From assembly GCA_000444245.1 (NCBI GenBank), contig ATSW01002083.1, forward strand, positions 1 through 20,766: a stretch of 20,766 bases of DNA, given 5' to 3'. The first letter of the stretch is position 1. The number at the start of each line of letters is the position of its first letter. This DNA comes from Botryllus schlosseri. Taxonomy: Eukaryota > Chordata > Ascidiacea > Stolidobranchia > Styelidae. The notes beneath the pieces are model-generated. The model had not been told where the DNA came from. It did not search any database and saw only the letters and a program-made list of their open reading frames with translations. A program made the translations under genes and the position numbers. Below, in pieces: positions 8,719-18,605 of this stretch.

Positions 8719-9342
8719 GGTGTGGCCTATAGGCTACCTCTGCTACCTTGTCAACGGGCCAGTCACGAAAGTCCTATTTTCAGCCAGTTCATATTAAAAA
8801 AGATAATTGACAGCGTAGTGTACCAATCCCGTATATCGCCTGATTGATGTCCCTCATACCCATCAAGTCTACAGCATGTTGGTCTGAGAGGCTTTTTGGA
8901 CAGTCGACTCTTACGAACCTTGCTGCATGTAACGCTGTTGTTTTTAATTGTTTTAAATACAAGACTTACGGAGCTTGCAGACGCTCCAACGAGAGAGAGT
9001 CTTATTTTCATCCAACCAAAATACATAACAAACGGCAGTGATGGTGGTACAGAAAATATGCATGCGCGGTATTCGGGATTAGATAGGAATGATCGATAAG
9101 ACCGTGAAGGTCATCTAGTCTGATCACACCAGCATCGAACAGGTACCCTTGACTTTGAACAGTCTGGCTGTAAAAAATGTTTAGTTAAAAAAGGAAAATA
9201 GAAGGAAAATTAAACGATGGTAGCAAATGATTAATGAAGCAATGTCTGGGCGAGGTAGGGCAACAGTGTTACTAGTATAACGACAGGAGGTGATCAAGTA
9301 GGTCTTTTTTTAATCTATTATAAGGCAACGAACACCGTAGCT
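8719..9342. other. No recognisable gene or repeat
   Basis: About 620 bases. Short open frames on both strands at 8763-9099 overlap one another and show no family resemblance. No terminal repeats were found. Confidence 0.4.
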
Positions 9343-10412
9343 CAGTGGTTCTCAACCATTTTGCCTTCGCGGACTCCTTTTGCTCCATCACGGAACCCCG
9401 CCGTACCCCTGTAAGTTTTAGCACGAATTTAGCCCGATTATCGTGCAAACGTCATCTGTGACCTGCAAATAAGAACTGTAGGGTAGCGACGAACAGCAAT
9501 AAAATGACCTTTCTTGAAAATAACATCATACTATTTACGCATAAATTGGGAAAACTTTCATTATTTTAAAGCGAATTCTGTAGCTTCTTTTCTTGAAATA
9601 CGCGGTCGAGTCTTAAAAATTCGCGACGCTGGTTTGATATGAACAGTGCCGAAAATCCATTTTCACGAATGGTGGCGAATGTAATAATAACTTGTAACGC
9701 TTTCGACGCCACCTTCGGATATTGTTTGTTGTTTGCGGTATTCATGGTGTCTGTCGACTTCTACGGTCATTTACACCAGGCCGATTTTTCTTCATTTTAT
9801 TCCGTAGCCGACGACTTTTAGCGCTGCCCATTTCCAGGCTTTTATAAGACACCGCTTGTACAGATAAGATGGTGAGGAGGAGCCTAGAAATCCCTTCAAC
9901 TCTTAGGTAGGAATTCTGGAGTCGACCTAGGTCGGACTGGAATCCACAACCCGCTGGTGCTGTAACTGTGGATTAGACCACTATACGCTATCTCGCCATG
10001 TACGCCGTTATGTATGATCGCAAGTCGCCACATACATGGCACCAAAATTGAGAAACGTAACGAATATATAACGTACAGCCTAGTCATTTATATCTAGCTA
10101 GCAGCTCATCTTGAAGTTATTCTAGAATAGCAGTTATGTATATCACAGGAGAAAATCGATTTTGCAAACAAATTAACCCAAAACCCAAATAAAAAATCTC
10201 GAAACAGAAATACGTTCCGGCTATTGGCAATTAACATGAGTTTGCAGAGTAGAATATTTCATCCCTGATCGCCATTCTGTTATGTGGGTCCCGAAGTTAT
10301 ATCAGTTATGGAGCGAAACGGCCTCGTGATTTCTTCTAATTGAAAAAATACAAATTATAGGTTTATCAGCCATTTTGCAAATTTGAGGTTTCGTGGACCA
10401 CCTGAAAATGCA
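9343..10412 (+). mobile_element. hAT element, family F2 copy 1 (right tip eroded)
   Basis: The left end is CAGTGGTTCTCAACCATTTT, then CTTCGCGGACTCC. The body aligns with 16564-17340 along its length: AACAGCAATAAAATGACC, AAAGCGAATTCTG, TTGAAGTTATTCT, TATCACAGGAGA, GGAGCGAAACGG. It ends with GAGGTTTCGTGGACCACCTG, but the final GGTTGAGAACCACTG is missing or unrecognisable, so the right target duplication is lost. Between about 9722 and 10037 it holds about 310 bases absent from copy 2 (see the SINE entry). Confidence 0.75.
9722..10037 (-). repeat. Probable tRNA-derived SINE inserted in F2 copy 1
   Basis: This segment is missing from F2 copy 2 at the matching point, so it is an insertion. Read on the minus strand it has a tRNA-like head: GATAGCGTATAGTGG resembles a pol III A box (about 9978-9995), and GTGGATTCCAGTCC about 45 bases on resembles a B box (about 9934-9947). 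Both match imperfectly. The rest of about 200 bases is an unknown body. No poly-A or simple-repeat tail is clear. Confidence 0.4.
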
Positions 10413-11012
10413 AGGTATTTTTGTCGACCATACGTGTCCAAAAGTAGCAACATGCCGACAGCATCTAGATTCATGTATCTAACTTTCCTAAGAAATGACC
10501 ATTATCGACATCTCAAATGAATTTGAACCAAACTGAACTTAAATTATTAAGCCTGCTATTTGTCCGTTGAGCGTTTACCGTTCCAAACATCAGGTGGAGT
10601 ACTTGGTTAATATGTCTTCGACTGTTCTGACTAACCAGTGAGAGTTCAGTTCAGTACAGACTGCAGTCATTGATGGATTGTGAGAAACGAAAGCGCTAAA
10701 GCAATGTACAAAATGCAGGGCAAACAACAAACGGGTATTTGGCCCTGTTTTTGCCTAATAGCGCACTATATGATAAGGAAACCCAATTTATACTGCTGCA
10801 TCTGACAATTTGAAATTCCGAGTATGAAAAAATCCACTAGCAACTAAAATCCGCTCGTTTCAACATATTCCGATGGGAGGATCCTGCTACAATCCAAGTT
10901 TAAGAACAGCTTCAGAATGCCAAACAACTCGGTAACACCCTGCCCTAATTATCGCTTGAAAACATTGCGAATCATTTTCTATTGTATTGGGATGAATTTA
11001 ATTAGTTTACCG
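10413..11012. other. No recognisable gene or repeat
   Basis: About 600 AT-rich bases between F2 copy 1 and F1 copy B. No open frame of note and no inverted ends. The last eight bases (GTTTACCG) are the left target duplication of F1 copy B. Confidence 0.4.
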
Positions 11013-11337
11013 CAGTGGTTCTTAACCTTGCCTCCAGCGCCCTCCAAGGGGCGCTGACGATTTTGAAGGGTGGAAACGATCAGGGGGCGATATGGGGGAC
11101 GCTGAGCTCAGGGGGGCGATAGGGGGGGCTGAAGAAAAATGGCTTCGTTGTAAATGATGTGGTAGTAGGACATATCCTTAATGAGTATTCAGAACAAATT
11201 AACATTCCACAAAACTTATCAAATGCAGAAATTTTTGGTCGCGCTACGCGACGATGTTTCCTAAATGTAGTGGGTCATTATAATTCATATTAAACGAATT
11301 GCGCGTACTTTTATACGGCCAATTTTCGGTTTTTTAA

Positions 11338-13069
11338 CACTAGAACTACCGGAACTTCGAACTACCTAGAACTACCATGTGGCTTTTTTGACGCGTGTTG
11401 AATCTTCTTCGATTAAAGGCATTTATCGGAGCTAAAAATCAGCACAAATCTCAACAAACGGCATCAGAAACCATTTTTTATTGCGCTCACAGCTACTTGC
11501 AATATTTCACATACACCTTAGGTCAACACTGATAAAACAAATCGCCGTTTTTTGGTGTAACATATAAGTGTTGCTCTGGTGCGCATTTGGTATTTGAGCA
11601 CGTTCTTTAAAAATTTAGAATAGGTTCCAGATCCGCTTTAGCCACATCATCATTATTGGTTATTGCTGACATATCACAAAGCTTATCAGATAAGATTTGC
11701 ATAATTCAATTTTGCAACTAATCCTCGATTTGCATATTTTTAGAGTATCGGCATTTTGGCAAGTAGACGATCATTCACATTCTAAGAAAACATGCACGGA
11801 CCATCGTCGACTTGTTGGTACCCTCATAGAATTATGCCTTGCAACCTGATCAATAATATCCCCCTGGTTTTGTTTCGTTATAACATTTAACCGTCACTGG
11901 TTTCTTGTTTGTGTTGTTTCTGAAGGAAACAGTTACCTCAATAAGTTGCAGTGAACTCAATATATATGTGTACAAATTCGATCTCGACACTGGCATCTCG
12001 CCGTTACGCTTGTCAACAAGATGATAGCTTTGAAAAGTGTGGCTACATGAAGCTGCCTGTGTTCCTTCTGGTCCTGGGTAGCTTCAAGCGACTTTTGACA
12101 ATAGTGTCAACTGGGACTTCGTTTGCTTCTCCAAGCGTATACAGCCACATTCACGTAACATTGTTTCGAGATGGATTACATCAGACTCTTCACATTACTA
12201 TGCTTGGCAAATGTATAGATTATGGAAGAGGTGTCCTGTCCTATCCTTGCCTAAATATGAGACGCCCTTGTACAGATACTTGGTAGCAGCAGCGTCCACC
12301 ATCTGACATTTTACCCCAATTATTTGCTGGCATTTCGACCATGTAATGAACGAAAACCATATTATTTGTATCGAATAAACATTTTTTTTACTCCTTATGT
12401 CAATGGAAAGATCATGACTTCCATAAATCTGTTCTTCGAGAGGGCCTGACTAAACATAATGCACCCATGCGCTCAGTCCTCATATGCATTCAATTCACTA
12501 GATTCAGCTCACTCTCCCCCCGAAGATCCATCTCGTAGACCGGAGCAAAGACGCTTTGCCCTTGTACAACCCTAGTATATTAGTATGGACAATACAGATG
12601 TCGGCTTGGTCTAATGGTACATTTCAAATTTCATGTCCTGTAACACGCTGAGCTTCAGAAATATAATATTACAGAGCTTTGGTGACTTGGAACGAGGAAG
12701 ATCCAGGGCCTTCTATTACAAGGGATGTTGTTGCTAACACAATTAGACCGAGTCGATACTAACAAAGTTCTGTTGTTACAGACGGCTTTTCTGCGCTTAT
12801 CAGATACATAACCACTTTCAAGATTATGAAACTGCGATGACTAAAGGTAGAAAAAGTGTAATGCGTCAAAAAAGCCACTCGGTAGTTCTAGGTAGTTATG
12901 TGTATAACTTTTTTATTTGTACTAGATGAGTGATGAAAATCATGGGTAAGGTGGCCTACATAAAATAAATAAAAGTCAAGAAGTTTCAGCCGAACAGCAT
13001 AAGATTTGACTGAATGCCAGCTCTTCAAAAATGAAAATGCGTTAAAAAAGCCACTTGATCGTTCTAGTG
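11338..13069. mobile_element. piggyBac-like element at TTAA (1732 bp)
   Basis: It is flanked by TTAA at 11334-11337 and 13070-13073. The left end is CACTAGAACTACC and the right end on the other strand is CACTAGAACGATC. Each runs inward to GTGGCTTTTTTGACGC or GTGGCTTTTTTAACGC. TTAA duplication and CACTAGAAC-type ends are known from piggyBac relatives. F1 copy A has continuous F1 sequence across this site, which confirms a later insertion. The 111-codon frame at 11951-12286 and the minus strand show no clear transposase motif, so it is nonautonomous or badly decayed. Confidence 0.8.
12861..12900 (-). repeat. Inner copy of the piggyBac-like terminal sequence
   Basis: Bases 12861-12900 repeat the outer right end (13037-13069): ATGCGT, AAAAAAGCCACT, then GTTCTAG. 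On the minus strand they match the left end (TACCTAGAACTACC, then GTGGCTTTTTTGACGC) better than the outer right end does. The right side thus has two terminal-like blocks about 170 bases apart. Confidence 0.7.
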
Positions 13070-13467
13070 TTAAAACACTGCCGTCACGCTTGCTAGGGTT
13101 ATTTTCAACAAAATGTTTCGAATTAGGTAGCCTATTGTATCCCGCTGGGTAGAGCGTGTGAAAATCGAAGAAGGGGGCACTGTATATTACTTTTGATTAA
13201 GATTGAGAGCCCTTGTACATGAAATAAAAGTTTAGAAGCTTTATGCACGAAATGAATAACCAAATACACTTGTATTTGAGAGCTACAAAATTAAATCGTC
13301 AGAATATTCCTTCATCGTATCATAAAGGATGATACCGTACAATCTCGTGCTGTTGTTCACAACCTCATATGAACGTTATATAATATGAGTTGCTTTGTTT
13401 GGAATACAGGGGAAGCGACCGACCGACTGAACTTTGACGTCTAATCAAGACTAAAACTGCTGCTCTG

Positions 13468-13894
13468 CAGAGATGAGCACGGATTAGGATTAGGTTTTGA
13501 AAAAACAGGATTTGTGAAATTTTGTCGGATTTGGATTGGATTTAGATTAGACATTTTTTTCAGAACGGATTAGGATTTGGATTGGATTTACCTATTTTCT
13601 GGGAGATTGAAATGTCGTGTGGCGAATGGCGACAAACTTTATTCAGATCAGTTATTAATGTAATTATGGTTACTAAGTTATCTTGAATCAAGTGAATCGT
13701 TGGTTGTGAAAGAAAATTTTCGAATCCCTTCATTGCATAAATTAGTATTTTTTCTGAATTTCCGGTTGGAATCGGATTAGGATTGGACATGGACTTGAAT
13801 GTGAAAAAGTTATGGATTAGGAATTGGATTTGGATTTGAAGGTTCGGATTTGGATTGGATTAGGACATAGAAATTTCAAATCCGCTCATCTCTG
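13468..13894. mobile_element. hAT MITE with perfect 8-bp duplication (427 bp)
   Basis: The left end is CAGAGATGAGCACGGATT and the right end on the other strand is CAGAGATGAGCGGATTTG. Both flanks are CTGCTCTG (13460-13467 and 13895-13902), an exact 8-bp duplication. Both sides carry dense GGATTAGGATTTGGATT-like subterminal repeats pointing inward; the middle is unrelated. The exact duplication and clean ends make it the youngest-looking insertion here. The 76-codon minus frame across it just translates the subterminal repeats. Confidence 0.88.
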
Positions 13895-15818
13895 CTGCTC
13901 TGCTACCCAAGCCCCCAATCGGTTAGCTCGAAGGGTGCCCTAAATTATTTCGGTCAATGAACATAAATTAAACATCATGTTTTGACGACTCCCCCACGGA
14001 AGAATACGCATAATTATAGAAAATAGAAATAGGCATTTCGGCGTCGGCCATTACCACGCCACGATGCACGTAGACAATGAAGATCCGGTGAATATGGGAC
14101 TTCGAGAACTGCGCCAAAAAGATCTTCAGCGAGAAAGCCTTAGCCAAGGAGGATTGTCCTTACGTTGAGCGTAAACTTCGATGCATATAAGTCTAATTGT
14201 CCATAGGTGATTAAATTGCTCGTGCCGAATTATCATGTCGTCGCAGTCTGCACCCCACAGGACAAGTAACATCCATCCCAGAAAATTATTTGAAGGTGAC
14301 GAAATACCAATTTTGAATCGTGTGCTTACTTTAGTTTGATACGTTCATGGGTTTTAATATCCTTTGACTGTATAGCGGACAAGAGGTAACAAAATAGCAA
14401 CATGGAACGAATTCATTGTAACAACGGGCACGCCCGAATATGTTTATTTATTAATTATGTGGCCTTTATTTTCCAATACCACAGCTCACTCAGCGCTACT
14501 GGTAAATCTAATTACGTGGGCTGAGAGGATTAAGCGACATATAGATGCAACTACCACCTATTCATTGATGCATTATAGAAAATTTTGGCGACTAGGACGA
14601 CCATCGAAATCACGCGACGGGCTTCTTGGGGCGAAGCCCTCAGAAGTTTGGTTTATCACGCTATAGGTGCGCAAGACCATAATTTTTAGGGGGGTTGACG
14701 AAGTGCTGTTACGGTCCTTCCTCTTACCCATTGTCTTTATTACAGTCCTTATAATGAGGTGGGGGCGCCGAAGCACAATTTTTGAAAGGGGGCGCTGGAG
14801 GAAAAAAGGTTAAGAACCACTGGTTCACCGGATATCGGGTTGACCACGAAACGTAGTCGATGATTGCGAGCATAAAGATCTAATCCGGAAAGGGATCACG
14901 ATTTGAAAATATTAAAACCCGCTGACCACTGTGATCAGTGGCCACCCCGCCGCTACAGGCGAGACTCTCTTACCCCATCAGCAGCAATGCATATTGAGGC
15001 CGTTGTTTAACTCTAATTATACTGATAAGTATGAAACCTGATCTCTGCTTGAGCTCATACGACTAACAATTGACGCATATGTCAGATCACTGCTGCAACA
15101 CTCAAGGCAAACAAGCGTTATATTTCAGGGTGCTTCATTCCGTACAAACTCCACATCAAGTAAAATCAGTAGGCGTCCATGCTTCAATTCCATAGCGAAA
15201 CTACTGTAAATCACAAACAATATTGAATCATCGATAAAACGTGTTAAAATGTTACATAATCCTGCGAAAAAGTTAGGATGCATAAATGATGGACGATTTT
15301 GAAGAATTTTGGAGCAAGAATGTACAACTTCATGAAGAAAATCGACATAATTGGAAGCGGAATAACTGAAGGCTACTATCAAGCTTTTTTATATTTTATA
15401 CATAGTAGTAAAGAATAATTATGAAGAGTCGACCTACACCATGCATAAATACTGTAGTGTGGTTATTATGAAAAATGAAAAAAACTTCAGAACCAGGCGA
15501 CGTTACAGAAATAGGCAAACAAGAATTGCAGTGTACTACCCCACGGTACAGTATATACCTTAGCACCAACGGTCTTGTGTACAGGCAATTTAAATTTGGT
15601 CATGAAATTCCAAGAATAAATCATAGGTACGGTGAACATCTAGGCCCACTGTGCCGCTTTGATAGTAGTGTGATGACTATGTATTGATTCTATGGCTAAG
15701 CTTTGAATGTATATGAAATGGTTTCAAATTATGTCAATTAATTCAGGTGATAAAAACAGACAAGATAATTTGCAAAATGATTCCGTACAAAAGCGAGTAA
15801 CATGATACAGCTAATGTT

Positions 15819-15854
15819 ACTAGATTCAGAAGGCAAACTAGATTCAGAAGGCAA
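15819..15854. repeat. Tandem duplication, 2 x 18 bp
   Basis: ACTAGATTCAGAAGGCAA occurs twice head to tail (15819-15836 and 15837-15854) with no mismatch, so the duplication is recent. Confidence 0.95.
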
Positions 15855-16380
15855 GTGTCAATAACTACATTGAAGAAGATGATATTATGATGGAAAGAAC
15901 TGCGAACAGTGTTTGCAAATTGGTTATAAATCATGGAACGGGCGGAATAGTTTGGATAACGAAAATAATTTCAGTAATTCTGCATCGTGTCATGTACAAA
16001 ATTGAAGAACGGATGAAATAATACATTCTAGCTCAAGTTTTGAAGAGTGCATGTGCATCGTTATTTAATGCTTGGTAAGAAACGTCATGTGGTAGAGAAA
16101 TCAGTATCCAAAATCGAATGATATATACAAGAAAAGCGTCCCAAAAAAGGACGGGCTCTTTACACCACCATGGCGCAGTAATGTTGTTGAAGATCACCGC
16201 ACAATCGCACATACATAATCGAATTACTGATTACACAAGCTAGTAGGACACATGTTACATATGTGCCACCGTGTCAATATTCTTGTCATTTTGCAATAAC
16301 TTATTGTTCAGATTTTTCACGCGCTGTAAGACAAATCGACTTCTCATTATTGAGTTAACTTTGTTATTGCGTAACTTTAT

Positions 16381-16403
16381 CAGAATGGAGCGGTTCCATT
16401 CTG
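16381..16403. repeat. Perfect inverted repeat, 9-bp arms
   Basis: CAGAATGGA, five bases GCGGT, then TCCATTCTG. The arms are exactly complementary. It is not at the end of any element seen here. Confidence 0.95.
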
Positions 16404-16563
16404 GTAGCTCACTTCATTTGCGTATCCAAAATTGAATTGGTTCGAGGTCCATCACAGTAACAAACCAGTCGTCCATGATGTCGTAACAAAAGAATTTCAA
16501 CCTGGAGCATGGTACAGCCAGTATTAGTGCATTTCGGTGATATTTTGTGGACATACCATACAT

Positions 16564-17340
16564 CAGTGGTTCTCAATCTTTTGTCTTCGCGGACCCCTTT
16601 TTGACTATCACGGACCCTCAGGTTTTGACTTAAATTTAGCTCAATTATCATGCAACCATCAATTGTCAAGTGAAAATATTAAATGTAGGCTTGTGATTAA
16701 CAGCAACAAAATGACTTTTGTTGAAAATAACTTCATATGTAGAAATTAGGTCGACTTTTCTTATTTCAAAGCGAATTTTGCAGCTGCATTTCTTGAAAAT
16801 ACGCGTCTTCGATTTGATATGGACGAGCACCGAAAAAATCCATTTCGACGAAGATCGGTGGAGGCGAATGTAAAATGTAACGCTTCCGATGGCACTTTTC
16901 GTATGGCCGCAACATGAGTCAGCGAAATTGAGGACCATATTTTTTCAATGAACATATCCCGTCGAGCCTATAGTCATTTCTATCGAGAATCGCATCTTGA
17001 AGTTATTCTGGAAGAGTGGTTATGTAGGCCTATATCACAGGAGAGGATTTCGTGGTGGGACAGATTAGGATAAGAACTTCATTAATTTCTATTTCAAACG
17101 ACTGTTTAACAATTTACTGAGACTAACGGCTTCACATCCAAAATGACTTTGCACAGTGGGATATTTCATCTCAGACGGCCAATCTGATGATGCGAGTCAT
17201 GAGGTTTTAGAAATTGTGGAGCGAAACGGTTCATGCTATCCCTAATTTAAAAAAATTATAAATTAGGCATTCAATCATTTTAAAAATTTAGAGGTTTCGC
17301 GGACCCCCTGAAAATGCTGACCCCCGGTTGAGAACCACTG
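16564..17340 (+). mobile_element. hAT element, family F2 copy 2 (777 bp, both ends present)
   Basis: The left end is CAGTGGTTCTCAATCTTTTG, then CTTCGCGGACCCC. The right end on the other strand is CAGTGGTTCTCAACCGGGGG, then the TTTTCAGGGGGTCCGCG block. The flanks are CCATACAT (16556-16563) and TCATACAT (17341-17348), 7 of 8 equal. It aligns along its length with 9343-10412 and, inverted, with 19629-20766. No transposase frame. It is the reference copy for F2 in this window. Confidence 0.88.
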
Positions 17341-17390
17341 TCATACATGCTGCATTGGGAATAGCTTCAAACGGAGGCGTACGTTATTGC

Positions 17391-17570
17391 CAGAGGTGGT
17401 CGAAGTAGGCAGCCTCGCTACTCAAATAGAATTAGAAGAAGTGTGGTAAATTTCTACTCGATTAAAAGTTAAAGTAACTGTTTCCAAAACTACTTCGAGT
17501 GGAAATAGAAAATGAAGCCTGAAAAGTAGTCAAGTAGTTTTAAAAAGTAGATTTGAACAAAAGATTGTAT
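17391..17570 (+). mobile_element. Possible hAT left end (CAGAGGTGGTCGAAGTAG)
   Basis: CAGAGGTGGTCGAAGTAG at 17391 has the form of a hAT end and is followed by repeated AAGTAG motifs (about 17520-17550) like subterminal repeats. No matching right end or target duplication was found; the AAAACCTCTTTG tract near 17870 is too weak. The element is therefore one-ended or chance. Confidence 0.3.
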
Positions 17571-18197
17571 ACTTTTAGCAGTTCATTGGTGGGCTTCGAA
17601 ATTGAGATATGCATTTTTGCGACTTTCACAAAAGGACTGATAACCCTAGAAATAGGTGTAATCTATGGAAATAAATTCAGTTACTGTGATACAGGGGCTT
17701 TTTCCTATGGTTTATATGACAATTTCACTCCTAAACGTGATGCAAACTAGTGTCCAAATGACTTTGTACTTTTTAAAATCCAAAGCGTAAAATCTTACTA
17801 GTTTTGTGTAAGACGTGGTAAAACACAAGTGGAAGTAATGTAAAAGCATAACCACTTCAGCAAGCAGGCAAAACCTCTTTGAGTACTCGGAATAAGCAGA
17901 AATAATTTGTTACTGGTCCATCTCTTAGGTATAGTGCAGCAATTGGCGGGTTGTGAATATGAAATATGGCTACTGAAACCAAATTCACAGTTCTGTGGAA
18001 TTCACCTAAAAGTCAGATTTTCCGGAAAATTTGGCAGAACTGTAGGCAACTTCATTACCTATCCGCACCAGTGACCCTAGCTTGATTGGTATCAGTAAAA
18101 CAATGTCAGATTTCATTTAACCTGAGCTGATGGATCAGTGTACACTGTACATCCTACTGTGCCGTGGTGCTGTAAACAGGCCCTGAATGGACATTAG

Positions 18198-18431
18198 CGT
18201 GTGCAAAATGATGAAGAATCCGTGCTTTTCTGTCACGCTAACGAATCTAACGTAATATCTTGGTTCTCTGTGTCGAGTCGTAAAATAGTAACGTCGGAAC
18301 CGGTCGTTAATGGTTGGTCCGGCCCTCGAGAGTACATCAGTAATGGAAGTTCGGCGATCTTCACATGGAGCTCCTGTATGCTTGAGTCCAGACAGGTTTC
18401 GTCGATACACCATTTAGACGGCGGAGTCTGA
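18198..18431 (+). pseudogene. Candidate immunoglobulin-like domain exon or relic
   Basis: After an AG at 18196-18197, a + frame reads RVQNDEESVLFCHANESNVI, then SWFSVSSRKI, a middle with NGSS, and ends HHLDGGV before TGA at 18429. The order Cys (VLFC), Trp 10 residues on (SWFS), and D-G-G-V about 50 residues later fits an Ig-fold B strand, C strand and the D-x-G-x-Y-x-C stretch of strand F. TGA stands where Tyr would be. NES and NGS are N-glycosylation sequons, as in extracellular domains. A CAG|GTTTCG donor at 18393-18397 could end a 198-nt exon instead, leaving the DGGV part intronic. No partner exons were found. Two minus-strand frames are also open here, so a high-GC block open in several frames is the alternative. 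Confidence 0.33.
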
Positions 18432-18454
18432 AATACGAGCAAACATATCACAAC

Positions 18455-18605
18455 CAGTTGCGCAACTAGAAAATGTTCAGCTTTTCTAAATCAGATCACA
18501 ATTGGAACGATGGGTAGAGTTTCCTTCCAATTTAGATACAATTAAAATGACTGCATCCACAAAAACATGGAAATTCAATTCAATTCCGAAGAAATACAAA
18601 TAACG
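18455..18605 (+). mobile_element. Repeat family R3, copy 3 (left part)
   Basis: It starts CAGTTGCGCAACTAGAAAAT and continues TTCAGCTTTTCTAAATCAGA, matching copy 1 at 2838 with small gaps through ACATGGAAATTCAATTCAA. The right portion present in copies 1 and 2 is missing, so it is truncated. Confidence 0.5.

Larger units (their letters stand above)
11013..14822 (+). mobile_element. hAT element, family F1 copy B, with two nested insertions
   Basis: The left end is CAGTGGTTCTTAACCTTGCC and the right end on the other strand is CAGTGGTTCTTAACCTTTTT, both followed by CCTCCAGCGCCC. The flanks are GTTTACCG (11005-11012) and GTTCACCG (14823-14830), 7 of 8 equal. A 7-bp stem (AGCGCCC/GGGCGCT, 11036-11055) lies just inside the left end. 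Without the piggyBac-like element and the inner MITE the element is about 1.64 kb. Bases 13895-14690 include a perfect 7-bp hairpin at 14619-14639 (GGGCTTC/GAAGCCC) and no recognisable transposase, so it appears nonautonomous. Copy A at 1-1006 confirms the family. Confidence 0.85.
14823..16563. other. No confident gene; several open frames and short repeats
   Basis: About 1.74 kb. It contains an 85-codon minus frame (15125-15382), a 70-codon plus frame (15475-15687), an 18-bp tandem duplication at 15819-15854 and a perfect palindrome at 16381-16403. None of the frames matches a family I recognise, and open frames of this length arise by chance in AT-rich DNA. A splice-acceptor-like tract (CCTAACTTTTTCGCAG) on the minus strand inside 15125-15382 is not backed by neighbouring exons. 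The last eight bases, CCATACAT, are the target duplication of F2 copy 2. Confidence 0.4.

Noticed and set aside
11951-12286. 111-codon + frame inside the piggyBac-like element
   Set aside because: Examined on both strands for piggyBac transposase motifs; none was clear. Probably chance within decayed sequence.
15125-15382. 85-codon minus frame with an internal acceptor-like CCTAACTTTTTCGCAG
   Set aside because: No recognisable domain, starts at a non-ATG codon, no adjoining exons; frames this long are expected by chance at this base composition.
15475-15687. 70-codon + frame starting MKKTSEPGDV
   Set aside because: Protein-like in appearance but no family recognised and no splice partners; kept only as a note.
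18135-18451. Two minus-strand frames (92 and 72 codons) over the Ig-like candidate
   Set aside because: Neither shows an ordered set of conserved residues. The plus reading has the Cys-Trp-DxG pattern, so these are treated as shadows.
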